Part shown: positions 36,859-45,059 of the stretch, piece by piece
Layout: each line of letters opens with the position of its first letter
Numbering within the stretch: position 1 is the first letter of the stretch
NCBI GenBank assembly: GCA_016219875.1
Contig: JACRJZ010000138.1
Span: 93,069-157,068, forward strand
Direction: 5' to 3'
DNA from: Verrucomicrobiota bacterium
GTDB lineage: Bacteria; Verrucomicrobiota; Verrucomicrobiia; Limisphaerales; JACRJZ01
DNA: 64,000 bases
Program-made: the position numbers and the translations under genes
The notes under the pieces: model-generated
Told to the model about the DNA's origin: nothing
Seen by the model: the letters and a program-made list of their open reading frames with translations, nothing else
Databases searched by the model: none

Positions 36859-37854
36859 CTAGCGGCGGCGACCGGTCGTCGGCGGCGGTTCTTGCACGGC
36901 GGGCTTGACCACGTGAATCAACAGGGTGACGTGGAGCTGATGCTCCTCGAGGACGCTTCGGAGTTCGGGCGGCCGCGCCGCCGCTACCCCACCAGCCGGC
37001 ACAACCGGCGCGGGCGGCGGCATACCAGGCGCCAACCTGCCTCCGCGGAACGGCCGCGGCGGCGCCCCTGGCGGCGGAGGCTGGCCAGGGTCGGACGCCG
37101 CGCTGACTCCCCTCGGTTGCGGCCCGGTGGAGGATGGCTCGACCTCGATTGTCTTCACGATGACGACGCGGGGAATCTGGGTCAGTTCGGAGAGCACGCG
37201 GCCCAGACTGGAACTGAAGCACTCGATGGTGAATTCGTAAGGCCACGCCGTCATCCCGCCCTTGGTTTCAAACGTGCCCGGCAGGATTTCCGTGGAGTTC
37301 CCGGAGTCATGCTCCGACACGGCAATGCGCTGGATGGACACCAGCCGCTGGATGCGCGCCTTGAACATGGCCTCGCAGAGGGTCTTGATCTCGGTGAGTT
37401 GTTCGGACAAAGGGCGGAGCGTGTTGGGATTGAAATTGACCTGCCGAATTTGGCCTTCGAACGAGAAGTTGTAGTTGCTGCCCGTCGTGCCGACCTCCAC
37501 GCTCGCAGCAGCCGCCAAGCGCTGTAGTTTCGCGATCTCGTTTTGCAGCAATCGGAGGTAGGTCTGCTTGTCGAGCGGCGTAGTGGGAGTCGGGGCAAAC
37601 AGTTGCTTAGCTTCCTCGGCGTATTTGCGGGCTTCGTCCAAGTCCCGGTTGGCGGCGCGCACATTCTCGGGAGTCGCCGAGACGCGCCCCCCGGTGGTCA
37701 GTTCTTCCAGCCGCCGCTTGGCGGCCCCCAGGTCCTCGTCGAGCTGCCGGTTCTCCCCCATCTTGTTCCAAACGATGACGCCGCCCAGCGCAGCCAGCAC
37801 GACGCCGACCACGATGGCGATCACCAAATCGAGATTGCGTTTGAGCCAGAGCAT
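36859..37854 (-). CDS. Amuc_1100-like pilus-associated inner-membrane protein
   Basis: 331 residues. An N-terminal transmembrane helix (LDLVIAIVVGVVLAALGGVIVW) is followed by a coiled coil (about 35-85), a PilO-like ferredoxin-type region (about 90-240), a Pro-rich linker (about 245-295) and a last strand LHVTLLIHVVKP. That layout, including the Pro/Ala-rich linker before the last beta strand (VFVQVSLNLVHF in Amuc_1100), mirrors Akkermansia Amuc_1100, a surface-exposed protein noted for TLR2 signalling; this comparison is from memory. The start codon overlaps the pilM stop (TGATG), so the two are probably coupled in translation. Confidence 0.85.
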   Translation of the reverse strand: MLWLKRNLDLVIAIVVGVVLAALGGVIVWNKMGENRQLDEDLGAAKRRLEELTTGGRVSATPENVRAANRDLDEARKYAEEAKQLFAPTPTTPLDKQTYLRLLQNEIAKLQRLAAAASVEVGTTGSNYNFSFEGQIRQVNFNPNTLRPLSEQLTEIKTLCEAMFKARIQRLVSIQRIAVSEHDSGNSTEILPGTFETKGGMTAWPYEFTIECFSSSLGRVLSELTQIPRVVIVKTIEVEPSSTGPQPRGVSAASDPGQPPPPGAPPRPFRGGRLAPGMPPPAPVVPAGGVAAARPPELRSVLEEHQLHVTLLIHVVKPAVQEPPPTTGRRR

Positions 37855-39728
37855 CAGAGTTGGAGCGGTCGTTTGAGGACCAGTCGGAGTTGGAAGGTTT
37901 CCGTCAAGCCATCGCCGCCCGGATCAATCGTGCCGCTGAGTTTTGACTCCGGCGTGAAGAAGGCGCTATTGGTCACGGCCTTCTCGAACATGTAGGCGAA
38001 CTTGGTGTTGGCGTCGTCGGCTCCGGGCTTCTTCAAGCTCACCAGACGGCATTTCAAGTTCACCGTGGAGATGGCATCGGTCGGAGCATTGGAGGCCGTC
38101 GCCGTCACGTTGGTGCCACCAAAGAGATTCAGCGGATCGGGCACCGCCCCGCCGACCGGCACGGCTGGCGTAATCGGTTCGATGCGCCCGGCCGGCGGCG
38201 CCATCGACCTCGGCCCCCGGAGGGCGCGCGCACTTCTGGGCGCGGCGCTGGGACCCCCGACAGGGATCACCGGTTCAAACGACTCAATCCACATGCCGGT
38301 GTTGGTGGCAAACTCCTGCTTGCCTTCAGCCTCGACCGCCATCAGCAGACGCCGCAGTTCCATCAGCGTGTTGGCCCAATAGGCGCGGTCGCCCAGCCAA
38401 GCGTTCAATTGGTCGGCGGAAGCCTGCGCCTCCTTGAGCCGGCCCAAGGCGAGTTTCAAGTCCTGGTCCCGCTGCGTCATGGGCGTTACCAGGGCGTTCA
38501 ACTCATCGAGCGATTTCTGCTTCGCGCTGGCAGTCTTGCTGAAGAACCAGCCAAAGAAGAAGAGAATCAGGATCAGGCACGCCGCCGTGGCGTAGAGATA
38601 CGGCTTCTTGGCCGTGAATTGCTGCCGCTTGAGGGAACTGCGCGGCATCAGGTTCAACTCCACCGGACAGTGCGCGAGGTTGCGCAAGCTCAACCCCACC
38701 ACCTCGCCCAGCGAATGCGCCACCTTGGCGACTTCTTCAAGATTCAGCGACGGGTCAATCTGGACGTTGCGGAACGGATTGAAGTACTCGACCGGCAGGT
38801 TCAGCTTCTCGGCGAAAAACTGCGCCGTGTAGGGCATGATCGTGGCCCCGCCCGACAGAAAGAGCCGCTGCGGCGGCGAGCCGCCTTGCTGGCCGCGATA
38901 AAACTGAATGGTCTGGTTGACCTGGATGTGCAGGCGGGTCATCACCTGCCGCGCAATCTTGGAAATGGCGGCTTGGTTCGGGTTCTCCGGCTCCTCATAG
39001 GCGCCGCCCAGACTGACGAAGCCTTCCTGAATCTTCAGCCGCTCCGCTTCCTCGAAGCCCAGTTTCGACTCCTTGGAGAAATCCTGGGTGATGGAATTCG
39101 CCCCGATGTTGATGCCGCGCGAATAGACGTTCTCGCCCTCGAAGAACAACAGGGTGCTGGTCCGTGCGCCGATATCGAGAAGCATCGTGCAGCCTTCCAG
39201 ATCACCGTAGTTGTAGCGGAATGCGTTGCACAGCGCGGCGGGCGAGACATCGACCAGTTGCATCTTCAGCCCGGCCGCTTCCACGGATCGGAAGATGCCT
39301 TCCACGACATCGGACTTGATGGCCACCAGCAGCACTTCCAGTTCGCCGCTTGGAGTGGTGCCGAGAATCTGGTAATCCCACACCACTTCCTCCAGCGGAA
39401 ACGGCACGTTCTGCTGGGCTTCGTATTGGATGATCTGGGTGACCTTGGAGGTATCGACGGGCGGGAGCTTGACGAACTTGGAGAACACGTGGAAACCGGG
39501 CGCGCAGACGTTGACGTTGCGCGCGCCCAACGAGTGCTCCGCCAGCAACTCCTGCAAGCCCTTGATGACCGCGGCCTGGCGCGTGGCCTCCTGAAATCCC
39601 TCCGGCCCCAGCGACTTCAGCCCATACTGCTTGAGCCGCAGCCCTCCGGCCTCGTTCGGCTCAAACTCCGCGATCTTGAGCGTCGCCGCACCGAGATCCA
39701 CGGTCAAAAATGACTTCGAATTCAGCAT
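37854..39728 (-). CDS. pilM: PilM-like ATPase fused to a PilN-like membrane domain
   Basis: 624 residues, longer than the roughly 350 of classical PilM. Residues 1-365 are an actin-like PilM fold with nucleotide-site motifs (VDLGAATLKIAEF, LLDIGARTS, FLSGGATIMPYTAQFF). After a short linker, residues about 374-400 form a transmembrane helix (YLYATAACLILILFFFGWFF), then a coiled coil (about 405-460) and a C-terminal periplasmic domain, which is the layout of PilN. In most type IV pilus operons PilM and PilN are separate. A fused form has been annotated for Akkermansia Amuc_1101, which I recall only in outline. First gene of the operon; its promoter faces the divergent kinase gene. Confidence 0.92.
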   Translation of the reverse strand: MLNSKSFLTVDLGAATLKIAEFEPNEAGGLRLKQYGLKSLGPEGFQEATRQAAVIKGLQELLAEHSLGARNVNVCAPGFHVFSKFVKLPPVDTSKVTQIIQYEAQQNVPFPLEEVVWDYQILGTTPSGELEVLLVAIKSDVVEGIFRSVEAAGLKMQLVDVSPAALCNAFRYNYGDLEGCTMLLDIGARTSTLLFFEGENVYSRGINIGANSITQDFSKESKLGFEEAERLKIQEGFVSLGGAYEEPENPNQAAISKIARQVMTRLHIQVNQTIQFYRGQQGGSPPQRLFLSGGATIMPYTAQFFAEKLNLPVEYFNPFRNVQIDPSLNLEEVAKVAHSLGEVVGLSLRNLAHCPVELNLMPRSSLKRQQFTAKKPYLYATAACLILILFFFGWFFSKTASAKQKSLDELNALVTPMTQRDQDLKLALGRLKEAQASADQLNAWLGDRAYWANTLMELRRLLMAVEAEGKQEFATNTGMWIESFEPVIPVGGPSAAPRSARALRGPRSMAPPAGRIEPITPAVPVGGAVPDPLNLFGGTNVTATASNAPTDAISTVNLKCRLVSLKKPGADDANTKFAYMFEKAVTNSAFFTPESKLSGTIDPGGDGLTETFQLRLVLKRPLQL

Positions 39729-39774
39729 CCGATTGTTGCTTCGGTTCGCATTGGCCAGACCTGCAAAAACGCCT

Positions 39775-39829
39775 ACAGGGGCTTTGGCGAAAGCCCGTAA
39801 GTAATCTGTAAAGCTTTGACCCGGTCAAA
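39775..39829. promoter_or_regulatory. Hairpin and perfect dyad in the pilM/kinase divergent region
   Basis: The 288-bp gap 39729-40016 separates divergent genes. It holds a hairpin (GGGCTTT ggcg AAAGCCC, 39779-39796) closed by ACAG/CTGT, then a perfect 7-1-7 dyad TTTGACCCGGTCAAA at 39815-39829. Read on the minus strand the dyad contains TTGACC, a -35-like hexamer, followed 17 bp later by ATTACT, a weak -10. It may be an operator over the pilM promoter. No known riboswitch was recognised. The rest of the gap shows nothing clear. Confidence 0.35.
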
Positions 39830-40016
39830 CCAAAAAAAACTTTTCGCCCTTCTTCTAGCAGGAAGTGGCGTTCGGGGAAGATAATTCTCGCAAGCCGTAA
39901 GCCACTGGCAAAACCTCGCGGACGGAGCGGCGTTTGCACGCCTCCGCCATTTGCCCCTCCCCATGACGAAGCCCTTCACGTAACATCCGCCGCGTGACGT
40001 GTCAGGAAACGGGTGT

Positions 40017-43013
40017 ATGAGCGAACTCTCGCCAGCCAACCAGTGCCCGACGTGCGGCGCCGCCCTGCCGGCCAACGCGCCGCAGGGCCTCTGTCCGAAA
40101 TGCCTCCTCCTCGACGTCGCCGCGCCCACCGAGCCGGGCGAGGCGGGCGCCCCGCCGGCCACGGCCGCGCCCCGTCCCGCGCCGCCTTCGCCCGAAGTGG
40201 TGACCGCCGCGTTTCCGCAACTGGACATCCTCGAACTCATCGGCCAGGGCGGCATGGGTTGCGTGTTCAAAGCGCGGCAACCGCAACTCAACCGCTTCGT
40301 CGCGCTGAAGATTTTGCCCGAAGCGCTGTCTCGCGATGCCGCCTTTGCCGCGCGCTTCACCCGCGAAGCCCAGGCGCTGGCGGCGTTGAACCACCCGAAC
40401 ATCGTCACCATCCACGATTTCGGATTCGCTCCCTCGACGCCCGCGTCCTCAACTTTCAACTCTCAACTCTCAACTGCTTCCGGCGGGTTCTTCTACCTGC
40501 TGATGGAATATGTGGACGGCGTGAACTTGCGCCAAGCGTTGCGCGCGGGCCACTTCACACCGGAAGAGGCGCTGGCCATCGTCCCGCCGCTGTGCGACGC
40601 GCTCCAATTCGCCCACGACCGCGGCATCGTGCATCGCGACATCAAACCGGAGAACCTGCTGCTCGACAAAGCCGGTCGCATCAAGATCGCGGACTTCGGC
40701 ATCGCGAAGCTGGTGGGACCGGTTGCGGAGGCGGAGGCGTCCCGTCGGTCCAATCCGACCAATCCGACACATCCTGCGCTTCCGCGCCTCCCCACCCTCA
40801 CTGGTGCCACCGCCGCCGGCACGCCCGGCTACATGGCCCCAGAACAGCAAACCGCGCCGCACAAAGTGGACCGCCGCGCCGACATCTATTCGCTCGGCGT
40901 GGTCTTCTACGAAATGCTGACCGGCGAACTGCCCGCCGACAAACTTCAGCCGCCCTCGCGCAAAGTGACGATCGACGTGCGGATCGATGAGATTGTCCTG
41001 CGCACGCTGGAACGAGAACCGGAACGGCGCTACCAGCAGGCCAGTGAAGTGAAGACAGCCGTGGAAACCTTGTCACACCTGCCGTCCGCGCCGAGCACCG
41101 CTCAACCTCAGAAGGAAACCGCAACCGTGACGGCAAGAAGCCGCTGGTTCGCTCCGCTGGTTGTGGTCCGGAATAGAGAGCGCGTCATCCATTGGCCCGG
41201 CGTGGCGCAAGACGCCTTCATGCTCGCGGGCATTTTCGGCGTGGCGTGGTCCTGCGCGGCGATGCTGTTGACGCCTGTTTGGGGAATGCCGCCGCTCGGC
41301 TCGCTGATCGGAGGCGCGGTGGGATTTGTGGGCGCGATGCTGGGCTTGGGCATTTACCGGAGCTGGAGAAGGCCGGTGGAACGGATGGCGCAAACGCCGC
41401 CCTCAGCAGGATCGCAGGCATCCTCAACCGCGACCGCCGACCCTACCTCTCCTCCCCAAACGCCGCCGCGCCTCTCTCGCGTGGCCATCGCGGGCGCGGC
41501 GTGGATCGGGCTGTTCTTCTTGAATTGGATCGCCAGCTACACCCCGCCTGGATGGGCCTTGACGGCGCTGCTGCGGGACACCATCGGAAACGCGGCGGAG
41601 GGCCTGCTGTTTTCGGGGCCAATGATGGTGCTCGGATTTGCCGCGCTGCCGGGTGCGACCGTGTTGGGCATCGTGGCGCTGCGCCAGATTCGGCAGTCTC
41701 ACGCAACCCTGGGCGGGGTAGGACTGGCGTTGTTTGACGTTCTGTTCTTCCCAATGCTGTTCTTGAACGGGTGGATCGTTTGGCTGGGACACAAAGTCCT
41801 GTCCGAAATGAGTCGAACTGGCTTCGTTGGTAGCGCACCGGCGGCTCCAGGAGCTGGATGGACTTGGGCTGTGATCCCCATCAGCTTCGTGGCGTTGGCT
41901 CTGAGCGCAGTGGCGGTTCGTGCCGCATGGCATACAGCCCACAAGTTCGTCAACACGCCGCCACCGCCCACAAGTCCGCCGACGGTCGGCACTTGGGCGC
42001 AAGCGTGCAGGAGCGCAGGCTTGCGCTTCCTGCTGCTCGCGGTGGTCCAACTCGCGCTCCTCGAAACGCTGAATCAAGTGTCTGCCGGTTGGAAGGAATC
42101 CTCGGGAGAATTGTGGTCGATGGCCCTGGCCGTGGCGTCGCTGGCGGGATTGGTCTGGGTGTTCTGGCCGGGATTTCGGTTGAAACGTTCCGCGTGGTTC
42201 GTGGTGGGCGGGACGGTGGCCGCTGCCTTCGTCCTGCTCGGACTGAACTATTACTTCGCCTGGCATTTGCGGCCCAACCTCGGCCTCTATCGCGACGACG
42301 GCTGGGCGGAGCAGCATCCGGGTTTCCTCTGCTCCATGCGGCTGCAGGTGGCCCGGAACCTGTGGAAGCGCCCGGTGGCGCCGCCCTTCGCGGCAGCGAC
42401 GGAGTTCACTCTCTCCGCCACCAACGGTCAGAACGTCACGCTGTTCGACCTGGACACCAACCGCCAGATGGGCCGCAGCGGCTTCGACGAGAAGAATGAC
42501 GAGGATTGCCAATGGGCCCGAACGGAAGGCTTCGACCTCGTGGCCGGTTGGAAGAAAGGAAAGTGCGTCTTCGTCGGGCTGAATCTCGAGGCCGTGTCGG
42601 CGTTCAAAGAAACCTGGGACGCCGCCCGCTCCCAGAACGTGGCGGATTTCTGGCTGCTGGATCGCAAACCGGAGAGCGGCTCCGTTCGTCTGGCGTGGGA
42701 CCCGCGTTGGCCCAACCTGCATTACATCCGTACGCGCGAGGGGCGTATCGGCCTGCTGCAAATCGTCGGTCACACGAACGAACTGGCGGATGCAACGTTG
42801 CGCTGGAAGCTGGTCGCATCGGCCAAGGATAGCGCCGCGCGCTCCATCGTTCCGGTTGAGTCGGAGGCGTTGCGCACAGCCAAGGCCAGGCTCGTCCAAC
42901 TCCGCGCCCGGTTCACCGACGAGCACCCGACAGTCAAAGCCCTCCTGGCGCAGATTCGGGAACTGGAACAAAAGGACAGAGACGCCGCGCAGACGCCATC
43001 CGGGGAGAAGTGA
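40017..43013 (+). CDS. Zinc-ribbon membrane Ser/Thr protein kinase
   Basis: 998 residues from ATG 40017 (a GTG at 39999 is in frame but less likely; AGGA lies about 12 bp before the ATG). A four-Cys zinc ribbon (Cys10, 13, 26, 29) opens the protein. The kinase domain spans about 75-350 with GQGGMG, VALK, HRDIKPEN and DFG, so it should be active. A 7-bp repeat has added SSTFNSQLSTAS in the beta4-beta5 loop (about 143-155). Residues about 400-740 hold several transmembrane segments, and the C-terminal part is a probable extracytoplasmic domain. The last 40 residues (LRARFTDEHPTVKALLAQIRELE) resemble the coiled-coil tail of Wzz/GumC chain-length proteins. The paired sigma factor follows 1 bp after the stop. 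Confidence 0.92.
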   Translation: MSELSPANQCPTCGAALPANAPQGLCPKCLLLDVAAPTEPGEAGAPPATAAPRPAPPSPEVVTAAFPQLDILELIGQGGMGCVFKARQPQLNRFVALKILPEALSRDAAFAARFTREAQALAALNHPNIVTIHDFGFAPSTPASSTFNSQLSTASGGFFYLLMEYVDGVNLRQALRAGHFTPEEALAIVPPLCDALQFAHDRGIVHRDIKPENLLLDKAGRIKIADFGIAKLVGPVAEAEASRRSNPTNPTHPALPRLPTLTGATAAGTPGYMAPEQQTAPHKVDRRADIYSLGVVFYEMLTGELPADKLQPPSRKVTIDVRIDEIVLRTLEREPERRYQQASEVKTAVETLSHLPSAPSTAQPQKETATVTARSRWFAPLVVVRNRERVIHWPGVAQDAFMLAGIFGVAWSCAAMLLTPVWGMPPLGSLIGGAVGFVGAMLGLGIYRSWRRPVERMAQTPPSAGSQASSTATADPTSPPQTPPRLSRVAIAGAAWIGLFFLNWIASYTPPGWALTALLRDTIGNAAEGLLFSGPMMVLGFAALPGATVLGIVALRQIRQSHATLGGVGLALFDVLFFPMLFLNGWIVWLGHKVLSEMSRTGFVGSAPAAPGAGWTWAVIPISFVALALSAVAVRAAWHTAHKFVNTPPPPTSPPTVGTWAQACRSAGLRFLLLAVVQLALLETLNQVSAGWKESSGELWSMALAVASLAGLVWVFWPGFRLKRSAWFVVGGTVAAAFVLLGLNYYFAWHLRPNLGLYRDDGWAEQHPGFLCSMRLQVARNLWKRPVAPPFAAATEFTLSATNGQNVTLFDLDTNRQMGRSGFDEKNDEDCQWARTEGFDLVAGWKKGKCVFVGLNLEAVSAFKETWDAARSQNVADFWLLDRKPESGSVRLAWDPRWPNLHYIRTREGRIGLLQIVGHTNELADATLRWKLVASAKDSAARSIVPVESEALRTAKARLVQLRARFTDEHPTVKALLAQIRELEQKDRDAAQTPSGEK
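40450..40476. repeat. Heptamer tandem repeat (CAACTCT)n in the kinase gene
   Basis: Four 7-bp units (CAACTTT, CAACTCT, CAACTCT, CAACTGC) lie inside the kinase reading frame and encode part of TFNSQLSTAS. It is the reverse complement of the unit at 5301 in the giant gene. The frame is kept, and the insertion sits in a loop of the N-lobe. Confidence 0.85.
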
Positions 43014-43014
43014 C

Positions 43015-43761
43015 TTGACCTCCGTACCCTCAACTCCAGCAAGCCATACGCCGGCGGACACGTTCATCACCACGCGCTGGACGCGAGTGCTGGCCGCGCG
43101 CGGCGACTCGCCGGAGGCGCGGCAGGCGCTCAGCGATCTGTGCGCCGCCTACTACGCGCCGGTGGTCGCGTTCCTGCGGCGCCAACGGCAGGACGAGGAC
43201 GCGGCGCGTGAACTCGCCCACGAATTTTTCGCGCGCGTGCTGGAGCGGCAATCGTTCGGCGGCGCGGACCCGGAGCGCGGACGTTTCCGCTCCTACCTGC
43301 TGGGCGCGCTCAAGCATTTCCTCGCCAACCGGCACGTCCACGCGCAACGCGAGAAGCGCGGTGGGGGCGCCCCCCACGAAACCCTGGCGGGCGCGACGGA
43401 CACCTCGCCCGGCCCAGCCATCGCGGACCCGTCCACGCCCTCACCCGACGCGGTGTTCGACCGCGAGTGGGCCGTGAGCGTGCTGGAGCGGGCATTCGCG
43501 ATCCTGTCGCGCGAGGCGGAGCAGGCCGGCACGCAGCGCGAGTTCGAGACTCTGAAGCCGTGGCTGACGGGCGTAAGCCGCGGCCGAACCCACGCCGACG
43601 CCGCCCGGCAACTCGGCATGAATGAAGGCGCGGTGCGCGTGGCCGTTCACCGCCTGCGTCGCCGGTTCCGCGAAACGGTCAAGGCTGAGATCGCTCAGAC
43701 GGTGAACGAACCCAGCGAAGTCGCCGACGAGTTGCGCCACCTCATCCAGGTTCTTTCGTAA
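43015..43761 (+). CDS. ECF-type RNA polymerase sigma factor paired with the kinase
   Basis: 248 residues from a TTG start at 43015, chosen because GGGGAG ends 7 bp before it and no ATG or GTG occurs earlier in frame after the kinase stop. Region 2 (about 13-100: TTRWTRVLAARG, AAYYAPVVAFLRRQ, HEFFARVL, RGRFRSYLLGALKHF) and region 4 (about 175-235: GVSRGRTHADAARQLGMNEGAVRVAVHRLRRRF) are present, joined by a long low-complexity linker. The TTRW start is typical of sigma factors found beside Ser/Thr kinases in Verrucomicrobia and Planctomycetes. It probably drives genes under control of the preceding kinase, possibly through direct phosphorylation. Confidence 0.88.
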   Translation: MTSVPSTPASHTPADTFITTRWTRVLAARGDSPEARQALSDLCAAYYAPVVAFLRRQRQDEDAARELAHEFFARVLERQSFGGADPERGRFRSYLLGALKHFLANRHVHAQREKRGGGAPHETLAGATDTSPGPAIADPSTPSPDAVFDREWAVSVLERAFAILSREAEQAGTQREFETLKPWLTGVSRGRTHADAARQLGMNEGAVRVAVHRLRRRFRETVKAEIAQTVNEPSEVADELRHLIQVLS

Positions 43762-43765
43762 GCCC

Positions 43766-43823
43766 GTAGGATAGGCGTCGCGCCTGTTTCCATTCATCGG
43801 AGACAGGCGCAACACCTGTCCCA
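43766..43823. repeat. Palindromic element between convergent genes
   Basis: Two 23-bp arms (GGATAGGCGTCGCGCCTG and an inverted copy containing CAGGCGCAACACCTGTCC) flank a 10-bp loop. It starts 5 bp after the sigma factor stop and ends 15 bp before the stop of the next, convergent gene, so it could act as a two-way terminator. There is no U-tract, which weakens the terminator reading. Confidence 0.75.
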
Positions 43824-43838
43824 CGGCACAGATACGGC

Positions 43839-44768
43839 TCAGTGAATGATCTCCCCCTTGGTCACGTCGCCGGGCACGTCCAGCAATTGGATGCTGGAGA
43901 TGGTCTTCATTGTTTTGTGATCGGCGAAGGTCCAGACGACTTTCTTGTCCGGCGTGACTTCGATGAGGTGCGGCGCTTTGCCAAACTGTCCGTGGCCCAG
44001 CCAGTTTGACATAACGGTGTTGCCATTGGGCAGGCGCTGGAAGCCGGCCATGAACTTGAGGCTGATGCCGGGCAGTTCGTCGCCCTTCACTTCCCAGATC
44101 GTCTTGCCGTCTTTGTCCACCTCGAACACGCGCGAGCCGCCTGGCCGGTCGCCGCAAGAAATGATCGTGTTCCCATTCGTCAATCGCGCGACGCTGTGCG
44201 AGCCGCCGAGGGCGGGAATCTCCTTCACCACTTTGCCGTCCGCATCGTACTCGCGCACGGCTTGGTCGCCGTAGTGAGCGACAAGGTAGTGGCCGTTGGC
44301 CAGACGGCGCGCGTTGCGGATGTAGGAATGCCCGCCGTCCTTGCCTTCGGGCAACAGACGAATCTCCTTCACGATCTTCAGGTCTGGAGCCACTTCAAGC
44401 AGGCGCCCCGAGTTGCACTCGCCAAGGAAGGTGTGGCCGTTGGCCAGGCGCTGGCAGGCGTAGATCTCGCTCTTGGATTGGTAATCGAACACGACCTTCT
44501 TCTCGCGGGTGACTTCCCTCACACCGTGGCCGGTGTTGAAAAGAAAGTTCCCGTTCGGCAGCACCCAGAGATCGTTGCAACTGGGCGCGGCGTACTCCCA
44601 CTCGACTTTGCCTTCGGCCGAGACGATGAAGACCTTGCCCTGCGAGTAGTCGGTGCAGACGAAGCGGTGGCCTTGGCCGGTTTGGACGGGGACGTTGGTT
44701 TCCTGGGCCAACGCGGAGAACGCCAGGTTCAGCGCGATGACGCCAGCAAGGAATACTCTGATGCTCAT
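43839..44768 (-). CDS. Secreted NHL/PQQ-like beta-propeller protein
   Basis: 309 residues from ATG 44768. A longer open frame exists upstream, but the signal peptide (MSIRVFLAGVIALNLAFSALAQ) fixes this start. Six blade-like repeats carry a (L/A)xNGxx(L/V) strand: VLPNGNFLFNTGHGV, LANGHTFLGEC, LANGHYLVAHYG, LTNGNTIISCGDRPG and LPNGNTVMSNWLGHG. This fits the secreted propellers often annotated as PQQ-like or arylsulfotransferase-like repeat proteins. No active-site motif is recognised. Convergent with the sigma factor. Confidence 0.85.
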   Translation of the reverse strand: MSIRVFLAGVIALNLAFSALAQETNVPVQTGQGHRFVCTDYSQGKVFIVSAEGKVEWEYAAPSCNDLWVLPNGNFLFNTGHGVREVTREKKVVFDYQSKSEIYACQRLANGHTFLGECNSGRLLEVAPDLKIVKEIRLLPEGKDGGHSYIRNARRLANGHYLVAHYGDQAVREYDADGKVVKEIPALGGSHSVARLTNGNTIISCGDRPGGSRVFEVDKDGKTIWEVKGDELPGISLKFMAGFQRLPNGNTVMSNWLGHGQFGKAPHLIEVTPDKKVVWTFADHKTMKTISSIQLLDVPGDVTKGEIIH

Positions 44769-44815
44769 TCGGCCAGTTTGGACGGAGGTGCCGCCGGAAG
44801 ATTCAACCCGGCAGT

Positions 44816-44968
44816 GGGGGAGCCACAGATGGCGCAGATGGCACAGAAGCAAAACGGCTTGAACTTGAACGGAGGACAGGCCCTTCACCTGCTGGGCGGC
44901 TCTCCGGAAGCAGGTTTCGCCCCTGCAGTTCCTTCCATCTGTGTCATCGGTGCCATCTGTGGCCCACC
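44816..44968. repeat. Palindromic element with CACAGATGG arms
   Basis: Arms of 25 bp (CCACAGATGGCGCAGATGG on the left, TGCCATCTGTGG on the right) are inverted copies with a few mismatches; the 5 outermost bases extend the match. The left arm has a 9-bp period (CAGATGGCG, CAGATGGCA). It lies in the 291-bp gap between the two secreted propeller genes; the rest of that gap shows a smaller hairpin near 45005 (GGTTTCGGCGG/CCGCCGAAACC) and nothing else. Confidence 0.78.
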
Positions 44969-45059
44969 CCAACTGCCCCGTTCAAGGTCAGTGGCGCACA
45001 AGGTTTCGGCGGGCCGCCGAAACCCGCACGCAGGCCGCGGGCGCTCCCAATCGCGGAAA

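Noticed and set aside
39999..40016. Upstream GTG start for the kinase
   Set aside because: The ATG at 40017 is preceded by AGGA and begins the zinc ribbon directly.
39729..40016. c-di-GMP riboswitch in the pilM leader
   Set aside because: A hairpin is present, but conserved GEMM motifs were not found on either strand.
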